A DNA stretch of 64,000 nucleotides from Acetobacter pomorum (GTDB taxonomy: Bacteria > Pseudomonadota > Alphaproteobacteria > Acetobacterales > Acetobacteraceae). The notes below the pieces were generated by a model, which was given only the letters and a program-made list of their open reading frames with translations, made no database searches and was not told where the DNA came from. The number at the start of each line of letters is the position of its first letter. Within the stretch, counting starts at the first letter, position 1. This document shows, in pieces, positions 15,988 through 25,952 of this stretch. A program made the translations under genes and the position numbers. The stretch lies in NCBI RefSeq assembly GCF_002738225.1, contig NZ_PEBQ01000093.1, positions 279,784 to 343,783 of the forward strand. Reading direction: 5' to 3'.

Positions 15988-18633
15988 TCAGGCCATGGTC
16001 TTCAGGGTTTCACGCACGGCGGCAAAAGCGGCATCTGCTGCCTGCCCATCCGGGCCGCCAGCCTGTGCCATATCGCGCCGTCCGCCACCGCCTTTGCCAC
16101 CCATGGCAGCACTGGCAGCACGCACAAGGGCTACGGCATCCACTTTTTCCACCATATCCGGGCCAATGGCGGCCACAACGCTGCCTTTGCCATCTGCGGT
16201 GGAAATCAGCACCACCACATCGGCATTACCCTGTTTAAGAATGGTTTCAGCCAGCCCCTTGAGCTCACGCGGCGGGGTTTCACCCACATTGCGGGTGGCC
16301 AGACGTGCCGCGCCAATTTTATCCACCCCGGCAGCAGCCACGTTGCCGGTAGCCAACTGGCGCTGCAAATGGGCAATCTGCTTTTCCATCTGGCGGCGTT
16401 CTTCAAGCACCGCGGCCAGACGTTCTGGCGCATCGGCCACAGAAACCTTCATCATCGCGGCCATCTGGGTCAGGCGCTGTTCGTTGGAAACAGTCAGATC
16501 CTGCGCGGCTTTACCTGCAACGGCTTCAATACGCCGCACGCCAGCGGAAACACCGCTTTCTGAAACAATGCGGAACTGCCCGATATCCCCCGTGCGGGTA
16601 ACATGCGTGCCGCCGCAAAGCTCCATGGACCACGGATTCTTGTTATCCGTGCCAGCGCCCATGGACACCACGCGCACTTCATCACCATATTTTTCACCAA
16701 ACAGGGCGGTTGCCCCTTCGGCAATGGCTTCATCCGGTGTCATGGAACGGGTAACAACCTGCGAGTTATCGCGGATACGGTTGTTCACTTCGGCTTCAAT
16801 GGCCGCCAGTTCCTCATCCGTAATTGGGCGGGGCTGGCTTACGTCAAAGCGCAGGCGTTCGGCTGTGTTCAGGCTGCCTTTCTGGGCCACATGCGCACCT
16901 AGGTGGCGGCGCAGGGCTTCGTGCAGCAGATGTGTGGCGGAGTGATGGGCGCGAATGGCGCTGCGGCGGTCATGGTCCACTGTGGCGGTTACAGCCATGC
17001 CGGGACGCAGTGTGCCTTCCGTAACCGTGCCGTAATGCACGATCAGATCCCCAGCTTTTTTCTGCGTATCCGTAATGGCAACTTTAACGCCAGAGGCCGT
17101 CAGGAAGCCGGTATCACCGGCCTGACCACCACTTTCACCATAAAATGGGGTCTGGTTCAGCAGCACGGCCACTTCAGAGCCAACAGGGGCTTCTTTCAGG
17201 AATTCATTGCCAGCAATAACGGCCTGAACCTCACCATCCGCCTGTTCTGTGCTGTAGCCCAAAAATTCGGAAGCGCCGAACTTGTCACGCGCTTCAAACC
17301 AGATGGTTTCCACGGCTGTATCGCCAGAGCCTGTCCATGCTGCGCGGGCACGCTGGCGCTGCACAGCCATGGCATCTTCAAAGCCTTTTACGTCCACATC
17401 GTGGCCGGAGCCACGCAGGGCATCCTGCGTAAGATCGAGCGGGAAGCCGAATGTATCATACAGGCGGAAGGCTACATCCCCCGGCAGGGGTGCACCACTG
17501 GCCAGATGGGATTTTTCTTCTTCCAGCAAGTGCAGGCCACGGTCCAGCATGGCTTTAAAGCGTTCTTCCTCACCACGCATGGTTTCACGGATCAGGGCTT
17601 CACCATGCACCAGTTCAGGATACGCGCCCCCCATCTGCTGGATAAGGGCTGGCAGAAGTTTGTAGAATGTGGGTTCGGTTGTACCCATCATGTGCAGATG
17701 GCGCATGGCGCGGCGCATGATGCGGCGCAGCACATAGCCGCGGCCATCCTTGGCAGGCAGAACGCCATCGGCAATCAGAAAAGCAGTGGAGCGCAGATGG
17801 TCGGCTACAACGCGATGGCTGGCCTTGAACGGGCCATCAACAGCTTGATGCGTAAGATCTGCTGAAGCCTGAATAAGGGCAACAAACGTATCTGTATCGT
17901 AGTTATCGCGCTTGCCCTGCATGATGGCGGCAAAGCGTTCCAGCCCCAGCCCCGTATCAATGGAGGGGCGTGGTAGCGGAGAGCGCGTGCCCGGTGGGTC
18001 TTCGAAATACTGCATGAACACGAGGTTCCAGATTTCGACAAACCGATCCCCATCTTCATCGGGAGAGCCGGGTGGGCCGCCGGGAACATCCGGGCCATGA
18101 TCGAAAAAGATTTCAGAGCAAGGGCCGCAGGGGCCCGTATCGCCCATCCGCCAGAAATTATCTGAAGTGGGGATACGGATAATGCGGCTGTCATCCAGCC
18201 CGGCAATGGAGCGCCACAGGCCAGCGGCATCTTCATCTTCTGCAAATACGGTGACCAGAAGCTTGTCTTTGGGCAGGTTGAAGCCCTTGGTGACCAGATT
18301 CCACGCAAATTCAATCGCTTCGGGTTTGAAGTAATCCCCGAAGGAGAAATTGCCCATCATTTCAAAAAACGTGTGGTGCCGTGCTGTATAGCCCACATTG
18401 TCCAGATCGTTATGCTTGCCGCCAGCGCGCACAACCTTCTGTGCAGTTGTTGCGCGCGAATAGGGGCGCGTTTCCTGGCCGGTAAACACGTTCTTGAACT
18501 GCACCATACCCGCGTTGGTAAACAGCAGGGTGGGGTCGTTCTTGGGAACTAGAGACGATGAAGGTACAATCTGGTGACCGTTGCTGGCAAAATACTCCAG
18601 AAAAGCGGTGCGAATTTCGTTTGTTGTCAGCAT
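15988..18633 (-). CDS. alaS: Alanyl-tRNA synthetase
   Basis: Charges tRNA-Ala. The 881-residue, full-length protein has the class II catalytic domain at the N terminus ([20 protein letters not shown]), the tRNA-recognition and editing domain with the zinc motif [12 protein letters not shown] plus CGGTHV, and the C-terminal DHHA1 region ([16 protein letters not shown]). The start at 18633 gives the conserved [15 protein letters not shown]; an ATG 20 codons upstream adds non-conserved sequence. No strong ribosome-binding site is visible at either start. Confidence 0.97.
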   Translation of the reverse strand: MLTTNEIRTAFLEYFASNGHQIVPSSSLVPKNDPTLLFTNAGMVQFKNVFTGQETRPYSRATTAQKVVRAGGKHNDLDNVGYTARHHTFFEMMGNFSFGDYFKPEAIEFAWNLVTKGFNLPKDKLLVTVFAEDEDAAGLWRSIAGLDDSRIIRIPTSDNFWRMGDTGPCGPCSEIFFDHGPDVPGGPPGSPDEDGDRFVEIWNLVFMQYFEDPPGTRSPLPRPSIDTGLGLERFAAIMQGKRDNYDTDTFVALIQASADLTHQAVDGPFKASHRVVADHLRSTAFLIADGVLPAKDGRGYVLRRIMRRAMRHLHMMGTTEPTFYKLLPALIQQMGGAYPELVHGEALIRETMRGEEERFKAMLDRGLHLLEEEKSHLASGAPLPGDVAFRLYDTFGFPLDLTQDALRGSGHDVDVKGFEDAMAVQRQRARAAWTGSGDTAVETIWFEARDKFGASEFLGYSTEQADGEVQAVIAGNEFLKEAPVGSEVAVLLNQTPFYGESGGQAGDTGFLTASGVKVAITDTQKKAGDLIVHYGTVTEGTLRPGMAVTATVDHDRRSAIRAHHSATHLLHEALRRHLGAHVAQKGSLNTAERLRFDVSQPRPITDEELAAIEAEVNNRIRDNSQVVTRSMTPDEAIAEGATALFGEKYGDEVRVVSMGAGTDNKNPWSMELCGGTHVTRTGDIGQFRIVSESGVSAGVRRIEAVAGKAAQDLTVSNEQRLTQMAAMMKVSVADAPERLAAVLEERRQMEKQIAHLQRQLATGNVAAAGVDKIGAARLATRNVGETPPRELKGLAETILKQGNADVVVLISTADGKGSVVAAIGPDMVEKVDAVALVRAASAAMGGKGGGGRRDMAQAGGPDGQAADAAFAAVRETLKTMA

Positions 18634-18805
18634 GGCGTGAGGCAGACGATCCTGAAACTGGTTGGGCACGTGATGCTTCCACTCTTGTGGCAAGGGGCCT
18701 CACGGCCAGATGAAAACGGCAAGGTTCTCTTAACCCGTGTGTCTGATGTAGCGCACCTGCGGCTGATCTGAAAGAGGGCAGAGAATAGCCCGTGATATGG
18801 GCAAA

Positions 18806-19303
18806 TTACGCATCGGATTTCTGATGCGTGGAGGAAGGTGCAATTTCAACCGACATTTCTGCGAGTTCCAGCGCAGAAGCTGGCGGTTTTTCCCGAAATA
18901 CAATTTTCTGGCTCATGCTGAAATTGGCCAGCATGCCTGCCGCGGCCCCAGCTGCCAGCGCCACAATAGGGTGCTGTATACAAAACGGAAAAATATAGAA
19001 AAGCAGGTAAACAGTGCCACGGTTTAGAAAAAAGCCAAGGCTGTTGGCGCTGAGAAACCTTAGCCATTGCAGAACAGGATGTTCATGATGGCCCGCGCCC
19101 TTAAAGGTCCATACCCGGTTTAAAACCCAGTTAAGTGTGGCGGCCACAAAATAAGCCACCAATGTTGCGCAGGTGAGCCCAATAAGCGGGCGGAGTGCGT
19201 AAACAGTACCAGAATCCCATACAAAACCAAGACTGCCCACCATACCAAACTTTATCAGGCGGATAAGCTTGGAAGCGGCAGAAGGAGAGGGCGCACTGGT
19301 CAT
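18806..19303 (-). CDS. GtrA family membrane protein
   Basis: A 165-residue, four-helix membrane protein of the GtrA family, small proteins implicated in moving undecaprenyl-linked sugars or in polysaccharide synthesis. Typical segments are LIKFGMVGSLGFVWDSG, NWVLNRVWTFKG and NFSMSQKIVF. It is not next to a glycosyltransferase gene, so its substrate is unknown. It is separated from the OmpA-like gene by a shared terminator. Confidence 0.85.
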   Translation of the reverse strand: MTSAPSPSAASKLIRLIKFGMVGSLGFVWDSGTVYALRPLIGLTCATLVAYFVAATLNWVLNRVWTFKGAGHHEHPVLQWLRFLSANSLGFFLNRGTVYLLFYIFPFCIQHPIVALAAGAAAGMLANFSMSQKIVFREKPPASALELAEMSVEIAPSSTHQKSDA

Positions 19304-19342
19304 GACATAAAGCTTTAGACTGGAATGCAGAAAAAGCAGACA

Positions 19343-19380
19343 TAAAAAAAAGAGGTGCCCGAAGGCACCCCTCTTTTTTC
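19343..19380. terminator. Intrinsic terminator between ompA-like gene and gtrA
   Basis: A hairpin (AGAGGTGCC / GGCACCCCTCT, one bulge) with an A8 run before and a T6 run after. It is oriented to end the OmpA-like transcript on the minus strand and could work both ways. Confidence 0.8.
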
Positions 19381-19401
19381 CGAAACCGGAAACAGACCAA
19401 A

Positions 19402-20532
19402 TTAGTGGAGGATGATTTCCACGCGACGGTTCTGAGGTTCACGGGTGTTCGGGCCGGTCGGAACCAGCGGATGAGCTTCACCATAACCGTGCACGTCAAT
19501 GGCGGAAGCCGGAACGCCGTCACGGATCAGTTCTGCCTTCACGCTGTCAGCACGACGCAGGGACAGACCCAGGTTGTACTTTTCACCGCGCGGGCCAGGA
19601 TGAGCAGCAGAGTTATCGGTGTAACCGTTAACTTCGATGCGGGTTGTCTGCACGTGGGTGGAAGCCTGAGCAGCTTCTGCCACGATCTGGCGAGCGCGAC
19701 CGGTCAGGACAGACTTATCCCAATCGAAGAATACCAGGTAGGAACGTGCGGGCAGCGGAGCCGGAGCAGCAACAACCGGAGCCGGTGGCGGCGGCGGCGG
19801 AGCTGTATCGAACGCATAACGCAGGCCCAGAATGAACTGGTGGTTGAAGCGGTGATCGAAGTTCACGTTACCGCCGGTGCCCTTGGAACCGGAGTAATGG
19901 AACGCGCCGTCCATGAAGGAACCCGGCTGACCGATCATGCGGTATTCCGTGGTGACCTGGAAGCCCGGGATGCCCGTGTCATAAGCGGCACCGACGATAC
20001 CCTGGTAAGCGAAGCCACCGTTTGTGCCACCGATGCGGGTATGACCAGCGCCGTGAGCATAGTTGGTGTCAATCGGGTTGTAGTGCTGCCACAGGTAACC
20101 GGCACCAACACCAACAAACGGCGTGACAGGCGCATCAATACCGAACTGCTTCAGGTCGATATCATACAGCACGTTCACGAAACCACCGTAGGACTGATCA
20201 GACCCACGGGTATGACCCGGCAGGGATGTGCCCGGACGGTGGTCAATGTTGGAGTAGTTGTAAACGCCTTCAACTTCAGCGCGCAGGCCGTTGCCGAAGC
20301 CCCAACCAAAAGCACCAAAGCCGGTGAAGCCCGTGTTATGGCGCAGCTGAGAGGAGGTTCCGCCCGGAGGAGGGCCGCCAGCGTTAGCACCGTTGAGGTG
20401 AGCATGCTGGTTCTGAACCAGGTTATAACCACCGGCCACGTTTACATACGGGCCTGTAATCGTGGTGGCAGATGCGGCCGCCGGAGCCGCTGCCATCAGT
20501 GTCGTTGCAAGTAACGCCGTGCGGAGACGCAT
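19402..20532 (-). CDS. OmpA-family outer membrane protein
   Basis: A 376-residue outer membrane protein: signal peptide (about 1-23), an N-terminal eight-stranded beta-barrel (about 24-245), a Pro-rich hinge of seven consecutive prolines, and a C-terminal OmpA peptidoglycan-binding domain (FFDWDKSVLTGRARQIV, then INGYTD-like VNGYTDNSA and NRRVEIILH). The barrel contains a long Gly/His-rich loop region. GAGGA lies before the start. Strong codon bias and its own terminator suggest high expression. Likely structural: tethering outer membrane to peptidoglycan. Confidence 0.92.
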   Translation of the reverse strand: MRLRTALLATTLMAAAPAAASATTITGPYVNVAGGYNLVQNQHAHLNGANAGGPPPGGTSSQLRHNTGFTGFGAFGWGFGNGLRAEVEGVYNYSNIDHRPGTSLPGHTRGSDQSYGGFVNVLYDIDLKQFGIDAPVTPFVGVGAGYLWQHYNPIDTNYAHGAGHTRIGGTNGGFAYQGIVGAAYDTGIPGFQVTTEYRMIGQPGSFMDGAFHYSGSKGTGGNVNFDHRFNHQFILGLRYAFDTAPPPPPPAPVVAAPAPLPARSYLVFFDWDKSVLTGRARQIVAEAAQASTHVQTTRIEVNGYTDNSAAHPGPRGEKYNLGLSLRRADSVKAELIRDGVPASAIDVHGYGEAHPLVPTGPNTREPQNRRVEIILH

Positions 20533-20876
20533 TTTTTGGTCCTCAATTTTTCATCTGTTCGACTAACCCGCCAACCATTTCAGCGGGCAGGTCCAGCTAG
20601 ATGCCTAAAGCCGTATAAAACGATCAGTTCCAAAATAGAAACCCGAACCTTCATACTCTTAGTGATTACAAGCCATAACCGTGTTGTATTTGCAACAGTT
20701 CATTTCGTGGGACGAATATGTTTCTGACGCAAAAGTATTTCCACAGTTTCTAGCCCTTTCCATAACATGTTGCAAATGCATGTATCTCGCCCTCATTCCC
20801 GCCTGATTAAGGCGGAATTGCGGCAAGGTGACACATTTACAACCTGCTGCCTTACAACCGTGTGTGGCTGCCGCTT
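20533..20876. other. Intergenic region upstream of the OmpA-like gene
   Basis: This 344-bp stretch has no credible coding frame. It must hold the promoter and leader of the OmpA-like gene and the 3' end of the aroKB transcript. A small inverted repeat ACATG-N9-CATGT lies near 20765, but no confident -35/-10 pair, tRNA or riboswitch could be identified. Confidence 0.5.
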
Positions 20877-22610
20877 TTAAGCCACGCTGCCGTCTGCTTC
20901 CAGCACCTCTCTTACAGCCGTTGCGGGCACATCCCGCGTGGTAAATGCCTGGCCGATTCCATGTGCCAGCACAAAGGACAGGCGCCCGTCCTGCATCTTT
21001 TTATCACGCTGCATATGGTCCATCAGGGCCTGCGTGTGGAAGGTGTAAGACAGGTCTCGGATATGTGCGGGCATACCCAAAGCTTCCAGATGACGGTTGA
21101 CGCGTTCCATATCGGCGCGGGGGCATAGGCCCAGACGCACAGAAAGCGCAAAGGCCAGATTTAGCCCGATGGAAACAGCCTCGCCATGTAAAAGGCGGCC
21201 ATCGTAGCCCAATTCGGCTTCCAGCGCATGGCCAAATGTGTGGCCCAGGTTCAGCAGGGCGCGGCCATTGCTTTTTTGCTGTTCGCGTTCATCAGCTGCC
21301 ACAACGCGGGCCTTGAAGGCACAAGCCTGCTGTACAGCCATTGCCAGTGCTTCGGGGTCTTGGTCCAGCACGGCAGCGCCATGTTCCTCACACCATGCAA
21401 ACAGGGCTTCATCCCCAATCAGGCCGGACTTCACAATTTCGGCATAACCGGCCACCAGCTCGCGGCGCGGCAGGGTGGCAAGGGTGGAAACATCTGCCAG
21501 CACGCATAGTGGCTGATGGAACGCGCCCAGCAGATTCTTGCCCCACCGTGTGTTGATGCCCGTTTTGCCACCCACTGAAGAATCGACTTGCGAGAGCAAT
21601 GTGGTGGGAATTTGCACAAAGGGTAGGCCGCGCAGGGTGGTGGCTGCCACGAATCCGGCAAGATCGCCCACCACGCCGCCGCCCAGCGCAACAATGCTGG
21701 TGCGGCGCTCAATGCCATGTTCTAAAATGTTATCTGTCAGTTTCTGATACATCTCCAGACACTTGGTCTGTTCCCCTGCCGGTACACGCAGACTGCGAGA
21801 GGTAATGCCAGTTTCTGCCAGCGCAGCTTCCAGCTGCTCCAAATAACGTGGTGCCACGTTCTCATCTGTAATGATGACAACCTTTTTCTGTGGCAGCACA
21901 GGGGCCAGCAGGGCACCGGCGCGGCTGATCAGATTGGTGCCGATAACCACATCATAAGATGTATGCGCCAAGGTTACAGGCAATCTGAGCGGACGGCGCG
22001 AAAGGACAAGGGATTCCATAACGCGCGTGGTTGTTTGCTCCACGTTGTTGTCTCCACAATCAACAATAATATCCGCTTCGGCATAAACCGGATGGCGGAT
22101 GGCCATAAGGTTTTCCAGCACTTCACGCGGGGATGTCGTGTTCAGCAGCGGGCGATGCGTGCGCCCGCTTACGCGGCGTACCAGCACAGGCAGGGGGCAG
22201 CGCAGCCAGATGGAAATAGCCCGCTCACGCACTAGGGCGCGGGTGGTGGAATCCATAAATGCGCCACCGCCGGTGGCCAGCACCATGGGGGGGCCTTCCA
22301 GCAACCTGCGAATCACCCGCCGCTCTCCATCACGAAAAGCGGCTTCGCCATACAGGCGAAAAACATCGGCGATGGAGCAGCCTGCCGCGCGTTCTATTTC
22401 CACATCGGCATCAACAAATGGCAGGCCCAGACGGGCAGCAAGGGGGCGGCCAATGGTGGTTTTTCCGGCGCCCATAAGCCCAACAAGCACAATGCTGCGG
22501 CCAAAGGGAATGATGCCAGAACCGTGGCTCCGGCTGACCCGTTCCAGATCAAGCGGAATGGGTGGTGGGTCCGTTGTTTCGGAGTGGGGAGAAGAGATAC
22601 GTGATGACAT
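20877..22610 (-). CDS. aroKB: Bifunctional shikimate kinase / 3-dehydroquinate synthase
   Basis: A 577-residue fusion of two shikimate-pathway enzymes. Residues about 35-200 are shikimate kinase (P-loop [11 protein letters not shown], substrate residues in ATGGGAF, lid RTHRPLL). Residues about 215-570 are 3-dehydroquinate synthase ([15 protein letters not shown] for NAD, the metal and substrate region GHTFGHALE and [11 protein letters not shown]). Most alphaproteobacteria have adjacent separate aroK and aroB genes; here the frame is continuous with a short linker. The start at 22610 is chosen because upstream in-frame sequence is non-conserved and overlaps the next promoter. Confidence 0.96.
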   Translation of the reverse strand: MSSRISSPHSETTDPPPIPLDLERVSRSHGSGIIPFGRSIVLVGLMGAGKTTIGRPLAARLGLPFVDADVEIERAAGCSIADVFRLYGEAAFRDGERRVIRRLLEGPPMVLATGGGAFMDSTTRALVRERAISIWLRCPLPVLVRRVSGRTHRPLLNTTSPREVLENLMAIRHPVYAEADIIVDCGDNNVEQTTTRVMESLVLSRRPLRLPVTLAHTSYDVVIGTNLISRAGALLAPVLPQKKVVIITDENVAPRYLEQLEAALAETGITSRSLRVPAGEQTKCLEMYQKLTDNILEHGIERRTSIVALGGGVVGDLAGFVAATTLRGLPFVQIPTTLLSQVDSSVGGKTGINTRWGKNLLGAFHQPLCVLADVSTLATLPRRELVAGYAEIVKSGLIGDEALFAWCEEHGAAVLDQDPEALAMAVQQACAFKARVVAADEREQQKSNGRALLNLGHTFGHALEAELGYDGRLLHGEAVSIGLNLAFALSVRLGLCPRADMERVNRHLEALGMPAHIRDLSYTFHTQALMDHMQRDKKMQDGRLSFVLAHGIGQAFTTRDVPATAVREVLEADGSVA

Positions 22611-22672
22611 GGAACACAGCTTAACATACAGCAGACAGAACACACCTATATCAGTTAAGGGAGCCAAGCTGC

Positions 22673-23026
22673 ATGAACCGCACGGTTCTGATTGTTGCCG
22701 CCGCAGTGTTTGCGGTTGTTCTGGGCGGTTTTGCCGCGCTGGGCGTAAGCGCACATCCACCTATTCCTCAGCCAGTGCATCGTGATCTGCCGCTGGCTGC
22801 TCCGGCTACATCTGCTGCCGCCACAAGCGTGGCTGTGCCTGCTGCCCCCGCAGCGCCTGTGGTTTCGGCTGTGGTGCCAGCAGCACCTGCACAGCCCACC
22901 ATTACGCCTGCTGCGCCTCCGGCCCCACCTGCGGCTGTTGCACCGCCTGCCGCTGTGGCCCCTCCGCCGCCAGTTGCGGCACCTGCACCAACAGCGCCCG
23001 CACCGGCAGCCCCAGCGCATCCGTAA
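22673..23026 (+). CDS. Ala/Pro-rich membrane-anchored hypothetical protein
   Basis: A 117-residue protein with one N-terminal hydrophobic segment ([20 protein letters not shown]) followed by an almost pure Ala/Pro/Val low-complexity tail, likely extended in the periplasm. AAGGGAG precedes the ATG, and xerD begins three bases after the stop, so translation is plausible and coupled. I do not recognise a family. It may be a small envelope-spanning protein or a rapidly diverging leader gene. Confidence 0.6.
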   Translation: MNRTVLIVAAAVFAVVLGGFAALGVSAHPPIPQPVHRDLPLAAPATSAAATSVAVPAAPAAPVVSAVVPAAPAQPTITPAAPPAPPAAVAPPAAVAPPPPVAAPAPTAPAPAAPAHP

Positions 23027-23029
23027 GTC

Positions 23030-23950
23030 ATGATAAGTGGGGGTGTTGATCTTTTTCTGGAGATGCTGGCAGCCGAGCGTGCGGCCGCCCCCAACACGCT
23101 GGCTGCCTATGAGGCGGATCTGACCTCCTGCGCTGAAAGTCTGGCGCGGGAGGGGCAAACCCTGCAAACAGCCACCACCGAAGGGTTGCAAAACTGGATG
23201 GCCGCATTGGTGGGCAGCGGGCAAGCGCGGCGCACAGTGGCACGGCGTTTATCCTGTATCCGGCAATTCTATCTGTTCTTGCTGCGTGAGGGGATGCGGG
23301 CGGATAACCCGGCTGCCCATCTGGATAGCCCCAAACCCCGCACACCTCTGCCGCGTTTTTTATCCGAATCGGAAGTGCTGGCGTTGCTGAACGCCTGTAC
23401 GGAACCGGCTGGGGCATCCTTAGCCAAAAAACGGCGCGGCATTTTGGCCAAGGCTGCCCTGGAGCTGCTTTATGCCTCTGGCCTACGTATTTCAGAACTG
23501 CTGGCGCTGCCCCGCAAGGCCGTGGCGGGGGATCAACGCATGATCATGGTGCGCGGCAAAGGCGGGCGGGAACGGCTTGTACCGCTTTCAGACAGTGCGC
23601 GGGAAGCTGCACAGGCTTTGCTGGAAGTGGATGCGCATCTGGAAAGTCCATTCCTTTTCCCCGGTCGGGACCCTGCAAAACCTATGACACGGCAGGCGTT
23701 TGATAGGGTTTTACATACAGTGGCCCTACGGGCGGAAATTGATCCGGCGCGTCTTTCCCCCCACGTGCTGCGCCATTCCTTCGCGACGCATTTGCTGGCG
23801 CATGGGGCAGATTTGCGCGCCTTGCAGATGTTGCTGGGGCATGCAGGCATTGCCACCACCCAGATTTATACACATGTGCAGACAGAACGCCTTAAGCAGG
23901 CTGTGCAGGCGCATCATCCTTTGGCGGCGGATTCTGCGCACACCAAGTAA
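23030..23950 (+). CDS. xerD: Tyrosine recombinase XerD
   Basis: Site-specific recombinase that resolves chromosome dimers at dif together with XerC. The 306-residue protein has the N-terminal SAM-like core-binding domain and the catalytic domain with Arg (ASGLRISELL), Lys (VRGKGGRERLVPL), HVLRHSFATHLL, the second His in LLGHAGIATTQ and nucleophile Tyr in IYTHV. Its place beside aroK/aroB and accA is characteristic of chromosomal xerD in alphaproteobacteria, which argues against a phage integrase. Confidence 0.93.
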   Translation: MISGGVDLFLEMLAAERAAAPNTLAAYEADLTSCAESLAREGQTLQTATTEGLQNWMAALVGSGQARRTVARRLSCIRQFYLFLLREGMRADNPAAHLDSPKPRTPLPRFLSESEVLALLNACTEPAGASLAKKRRGILAKAALELLYASGLRISELLALPRKAVAGDQRMIMVRGKGGRERLVPLSDSAREAAQALLEVDAHLESPFLFPGRDPAKPMTRQAFDRVLHTVALRAEIDPARLSPHVLRHSFATHLLAHGADLRALQMLLGHAGIATTQIYTHVQTERLKQAVQAHHPLAADSAHTK

Positions 23951-24024
23951 AAAATCGACACTCAGATATGTTTGGTTGCACGAAGTGACTTGGTTTTACA
24001 CGTCATTGTGCTATCGGCTTGTGC

Positions 24025-24981
24025 ATGCGTCAGTTCCTGGATTTTGAAAAGCCCGTCGCCGAACTTGAAAACAAGATCGACGAGCTGCGGCAAATGACTG
24101 ACCCTGAAGGGGTCAACATACAAGAAGAAACAGCCCGTCTTTCTGAAAAGGCGGAAAAGCACCTGCGTGCCATCTATGCCAAGCTTACGCCGTGGCAGAA
24201 GGTGCAGGTGGCCCGCCATGCGCAGCGGCCCCACACGCAGGACTATGTCAATGCGCTGATAACAGACTTTACGCCGCTGGCGGGGGACCGTCTGTTTGCA
24301 GATGACAAGGCTGTTATTGGGGGCATGGGCCGCTTTGATGGTGTGCCTGTTATGGTGATCGGGACTGAACGCGGTTCAGACCTTGAAACCCGGCTCCAGC
24401 ATAACTTTGGCATGGCGCGCCCAGAAGGGTACCGCAAGGCGCAACGGCTGATGAAAATGGCCGGGCACTTTAAAATGCCGATTCTAACCTTTATTGATAC
24501 CGCTGGCGCATGGCCCGGTATTGATGCCGAACAGCGCGGACAGGCCGAAGCCATTGCCCGCTCCATTGCCACCTGTTTTGAAGTGCCCGTACCGCTTGTA
24601 GCCACTGTTATTGGTGAAGGTGGCTCTGGCGGGGCTGTTGCACTGGGTGCGGGGGATAGGGTGATGATGCTGGAAAACGCCATCTACTCCGTTATCTCGC
24701 CCGAAGCCTGTGCTTCCATTTTGTGGCGAGACCCCAAACAAGCCAGTACGGCTGCAGAAACATTGCGGCTGACCGCGCAGGACTTGCAAAAGCTGGGGCT
24801 GATTGACCGGATTATTCCAGAACCGGTTGGCGGCGCGCAGCGTGAACCTGCAGTGGCGATAGAATCTGTAGGCAAAGCACTGAAGGAAGAATTGAAGGCG
24901 CTGCTGCCAATAGCTCCTGCACGCCTTAAGGAATTGCGGCGTGAAAAGTTTTTGGCAATGGGGCGTGAAGCCCTGAGCTAA
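24025..24981 (+). CDS. accA: Acetyl-CoA carboxylase carboxyltransferase subunit alpha
   Basis: Alpha subunit of the carboxyltransferase that makes malonyl-CoA for fatty acid synthesis, acting with AccD. The 318-residue length and segments MRQFLDFEKPVAELE, ARHAQRPHTQDYV, FIDTAGAWPGIDAEQRGQ and the oxyanion-type GEGGSGGAVAL are typical. The ATG at 24025 gives the conserved N terminus; a TTG two codons upstream is less likely. accD is not in the window. Confidence 0.96.
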   Translation: MRQFLDFEKPVAELENKIDELRQMTDPEGVNIQEETARLSEKAEKHLRAIYAKLTPWQKVQVARHAQRPHTQDYVNALITDFTPLAGDRLFADDKAVIGGMGRFDGVPVMVIGTERGSDLETRLQHNFGMARPEGYRKAQRLMKMAGHFKMPILTFIDTAGAWPGIDAEQRGQAEAIARSIATCFEVPVPLVATVIGEGGSGGAVALGAGDRVMMLENAIYSVISPEACASILWRDPKQASTAAETLRLTAQDLQKLGLIDRIIPEPVGGAQREPAVAIESVGKALKEELKALLPIAPARLKELRREKFLAMGREALS

Positions 24982-24995
24982 CAGAGCGTTTTCTG

Positions 24996-25026
24996 TTTTC
25001 CCGCTGAAATCAGGCCAACGGGAAAA
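24996..25026. terminator. Possible bidirectional terminator
   Basis: A perfect 8-bp stem TTTTCCCG / CGGGAAAA around a 15-base loop between convergent accA and the CinA-like gene; flanking T/A runs form part of the stem. Confidence 0.5.
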
Positions 25027-25038
25027 TGCCATACAGCA

Positions 25039-25794
25039 TCAAACAGGCGGTTCACCTTCCATAGGGGTGCCGCCTTTTGTTTTGATAAGATCATGAATGG
25101 CGCTGGCGGCTTCATCCACTTCGGCCCGGTTCTGCCCTTTGGCAACAAGGGCCACGCCCCGCCGTCCGTCTTCCCGATGGAAAGGGTAGGAGCCAATATC
25201 CAGATCCGGAAAACGATTCTGGATCGCTTCCAGCCCATCAGCCAGCGTGCCTTCAAAAAGCGATGTTGTGTGCCATGTGCGTGAAAACACCGGTGCGCCT
25301 TTTTGCAGGCTGGGGGCAAGGCTATCAAACATACCGCGCATAATGCGGGGCACGCCTGCCATAACGTGCACATTGCCAATGCTAAAGCCGGGGGCCAGTG
25401 AAACCGGGTTTACAATGGGTGTAGCCCCCTGTGGTAGCTTGGCCATGCGCTGGCGGGCAGCGTTAAACTCATCTGGCCCGAAATAGGTTTCGAGCAGTTT
25501 GAAGGTGGGCGGATGAATCTCCCACGGCACACCAAAGGCTTCGGCCACGCAGGGGGATGTAATGTCATCATGCGTGGGGCCAATGCCACCGGTGGTGAAA
25601 ACCTCATCATATTTTGCGCGCATTTCTGTCACGGTGTTGATGATGGTTTCCCGAATATCGGGAATCACACGGATTTCACGCAGAGGAATCCCCAGTTCAC
25701 CCAAGCGGAGGGCCAGAAACTGGATGTTTTCATCTTTTGTGCGGCCGGAAAGGATTTCGTTGCCAATAAGAATAAGGGCGGAAGTGCGGCGCAT
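25039..25794 (-). CDS. CinA-like molybdopterin-binding domain protein
   Basis: A 251-residue protein of the MoaB/CinA N-terminal (MoCF) family. Typical segments are LILIGNEILSGRTKDEN at the N terminus and TTGGIGPTHDDIT. It lacks the C-terminal nicotinamide-nucleotide amidase domain of full CinA, as is common for this alphaproteobacterial paralogue. The start at 25794 matches the conserved beginning; longer in-frame starts run under lysS on the other strand. The substrate is uncertain; pyrophosphatase activity on nucleotides is known for relatives. Confidence 0.85.
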   Translation of the reverse strand: MRRTSALILIGNEILSGRTKDENIQFLALRLGELGIPLREIRVIPDIRETIINTVTEMRAKYDEVFTTGGIGPTHDDITSPCVAEAFGVPWEIHPPTFKLLETYFGPDEFNAARQRMAKLPQGATPIVNPVSLAPGFSIGNVHVMAGVPRIMRGMFDSLAPSLQKGAPVFSRTWHTTSLFEGTLADGLEAIQNRFPDLDIGSYPFHREDGRRGVALVAKGQNRAEVDEAASAIHDLIKTKGGTPMEGEPPV

Positions 25795-25952
25795 GGGGTG
25801 GGCCTGTCCTTTGCTGAAGCCTTCTTGATTAAGGAATAAAGCATGAAACGCAGGACTGCTAACGTCAATGATATGGTAAAATTTGTCTCTATCCATCCTG
25901 TGCTGCGCGTTTTTGGATTGACCGCAGCGTGTCCAGTTCATAGCTTCCCGCC

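Noticed and set aside
22673..23026. CRISPR-like or tandem-repeat array in the GCC/GCT-rich tract
   Set aside because: The repetitiveness is the codon pattern of an Ala/Pro-rich protein; there are no regular spacers.
23030..23950. Phage or integron integrase
   Set aside because: Size, motifs and the aroKB/accA neighbourhood fit chromosomal XerD; no attachment site or phage genes are near.
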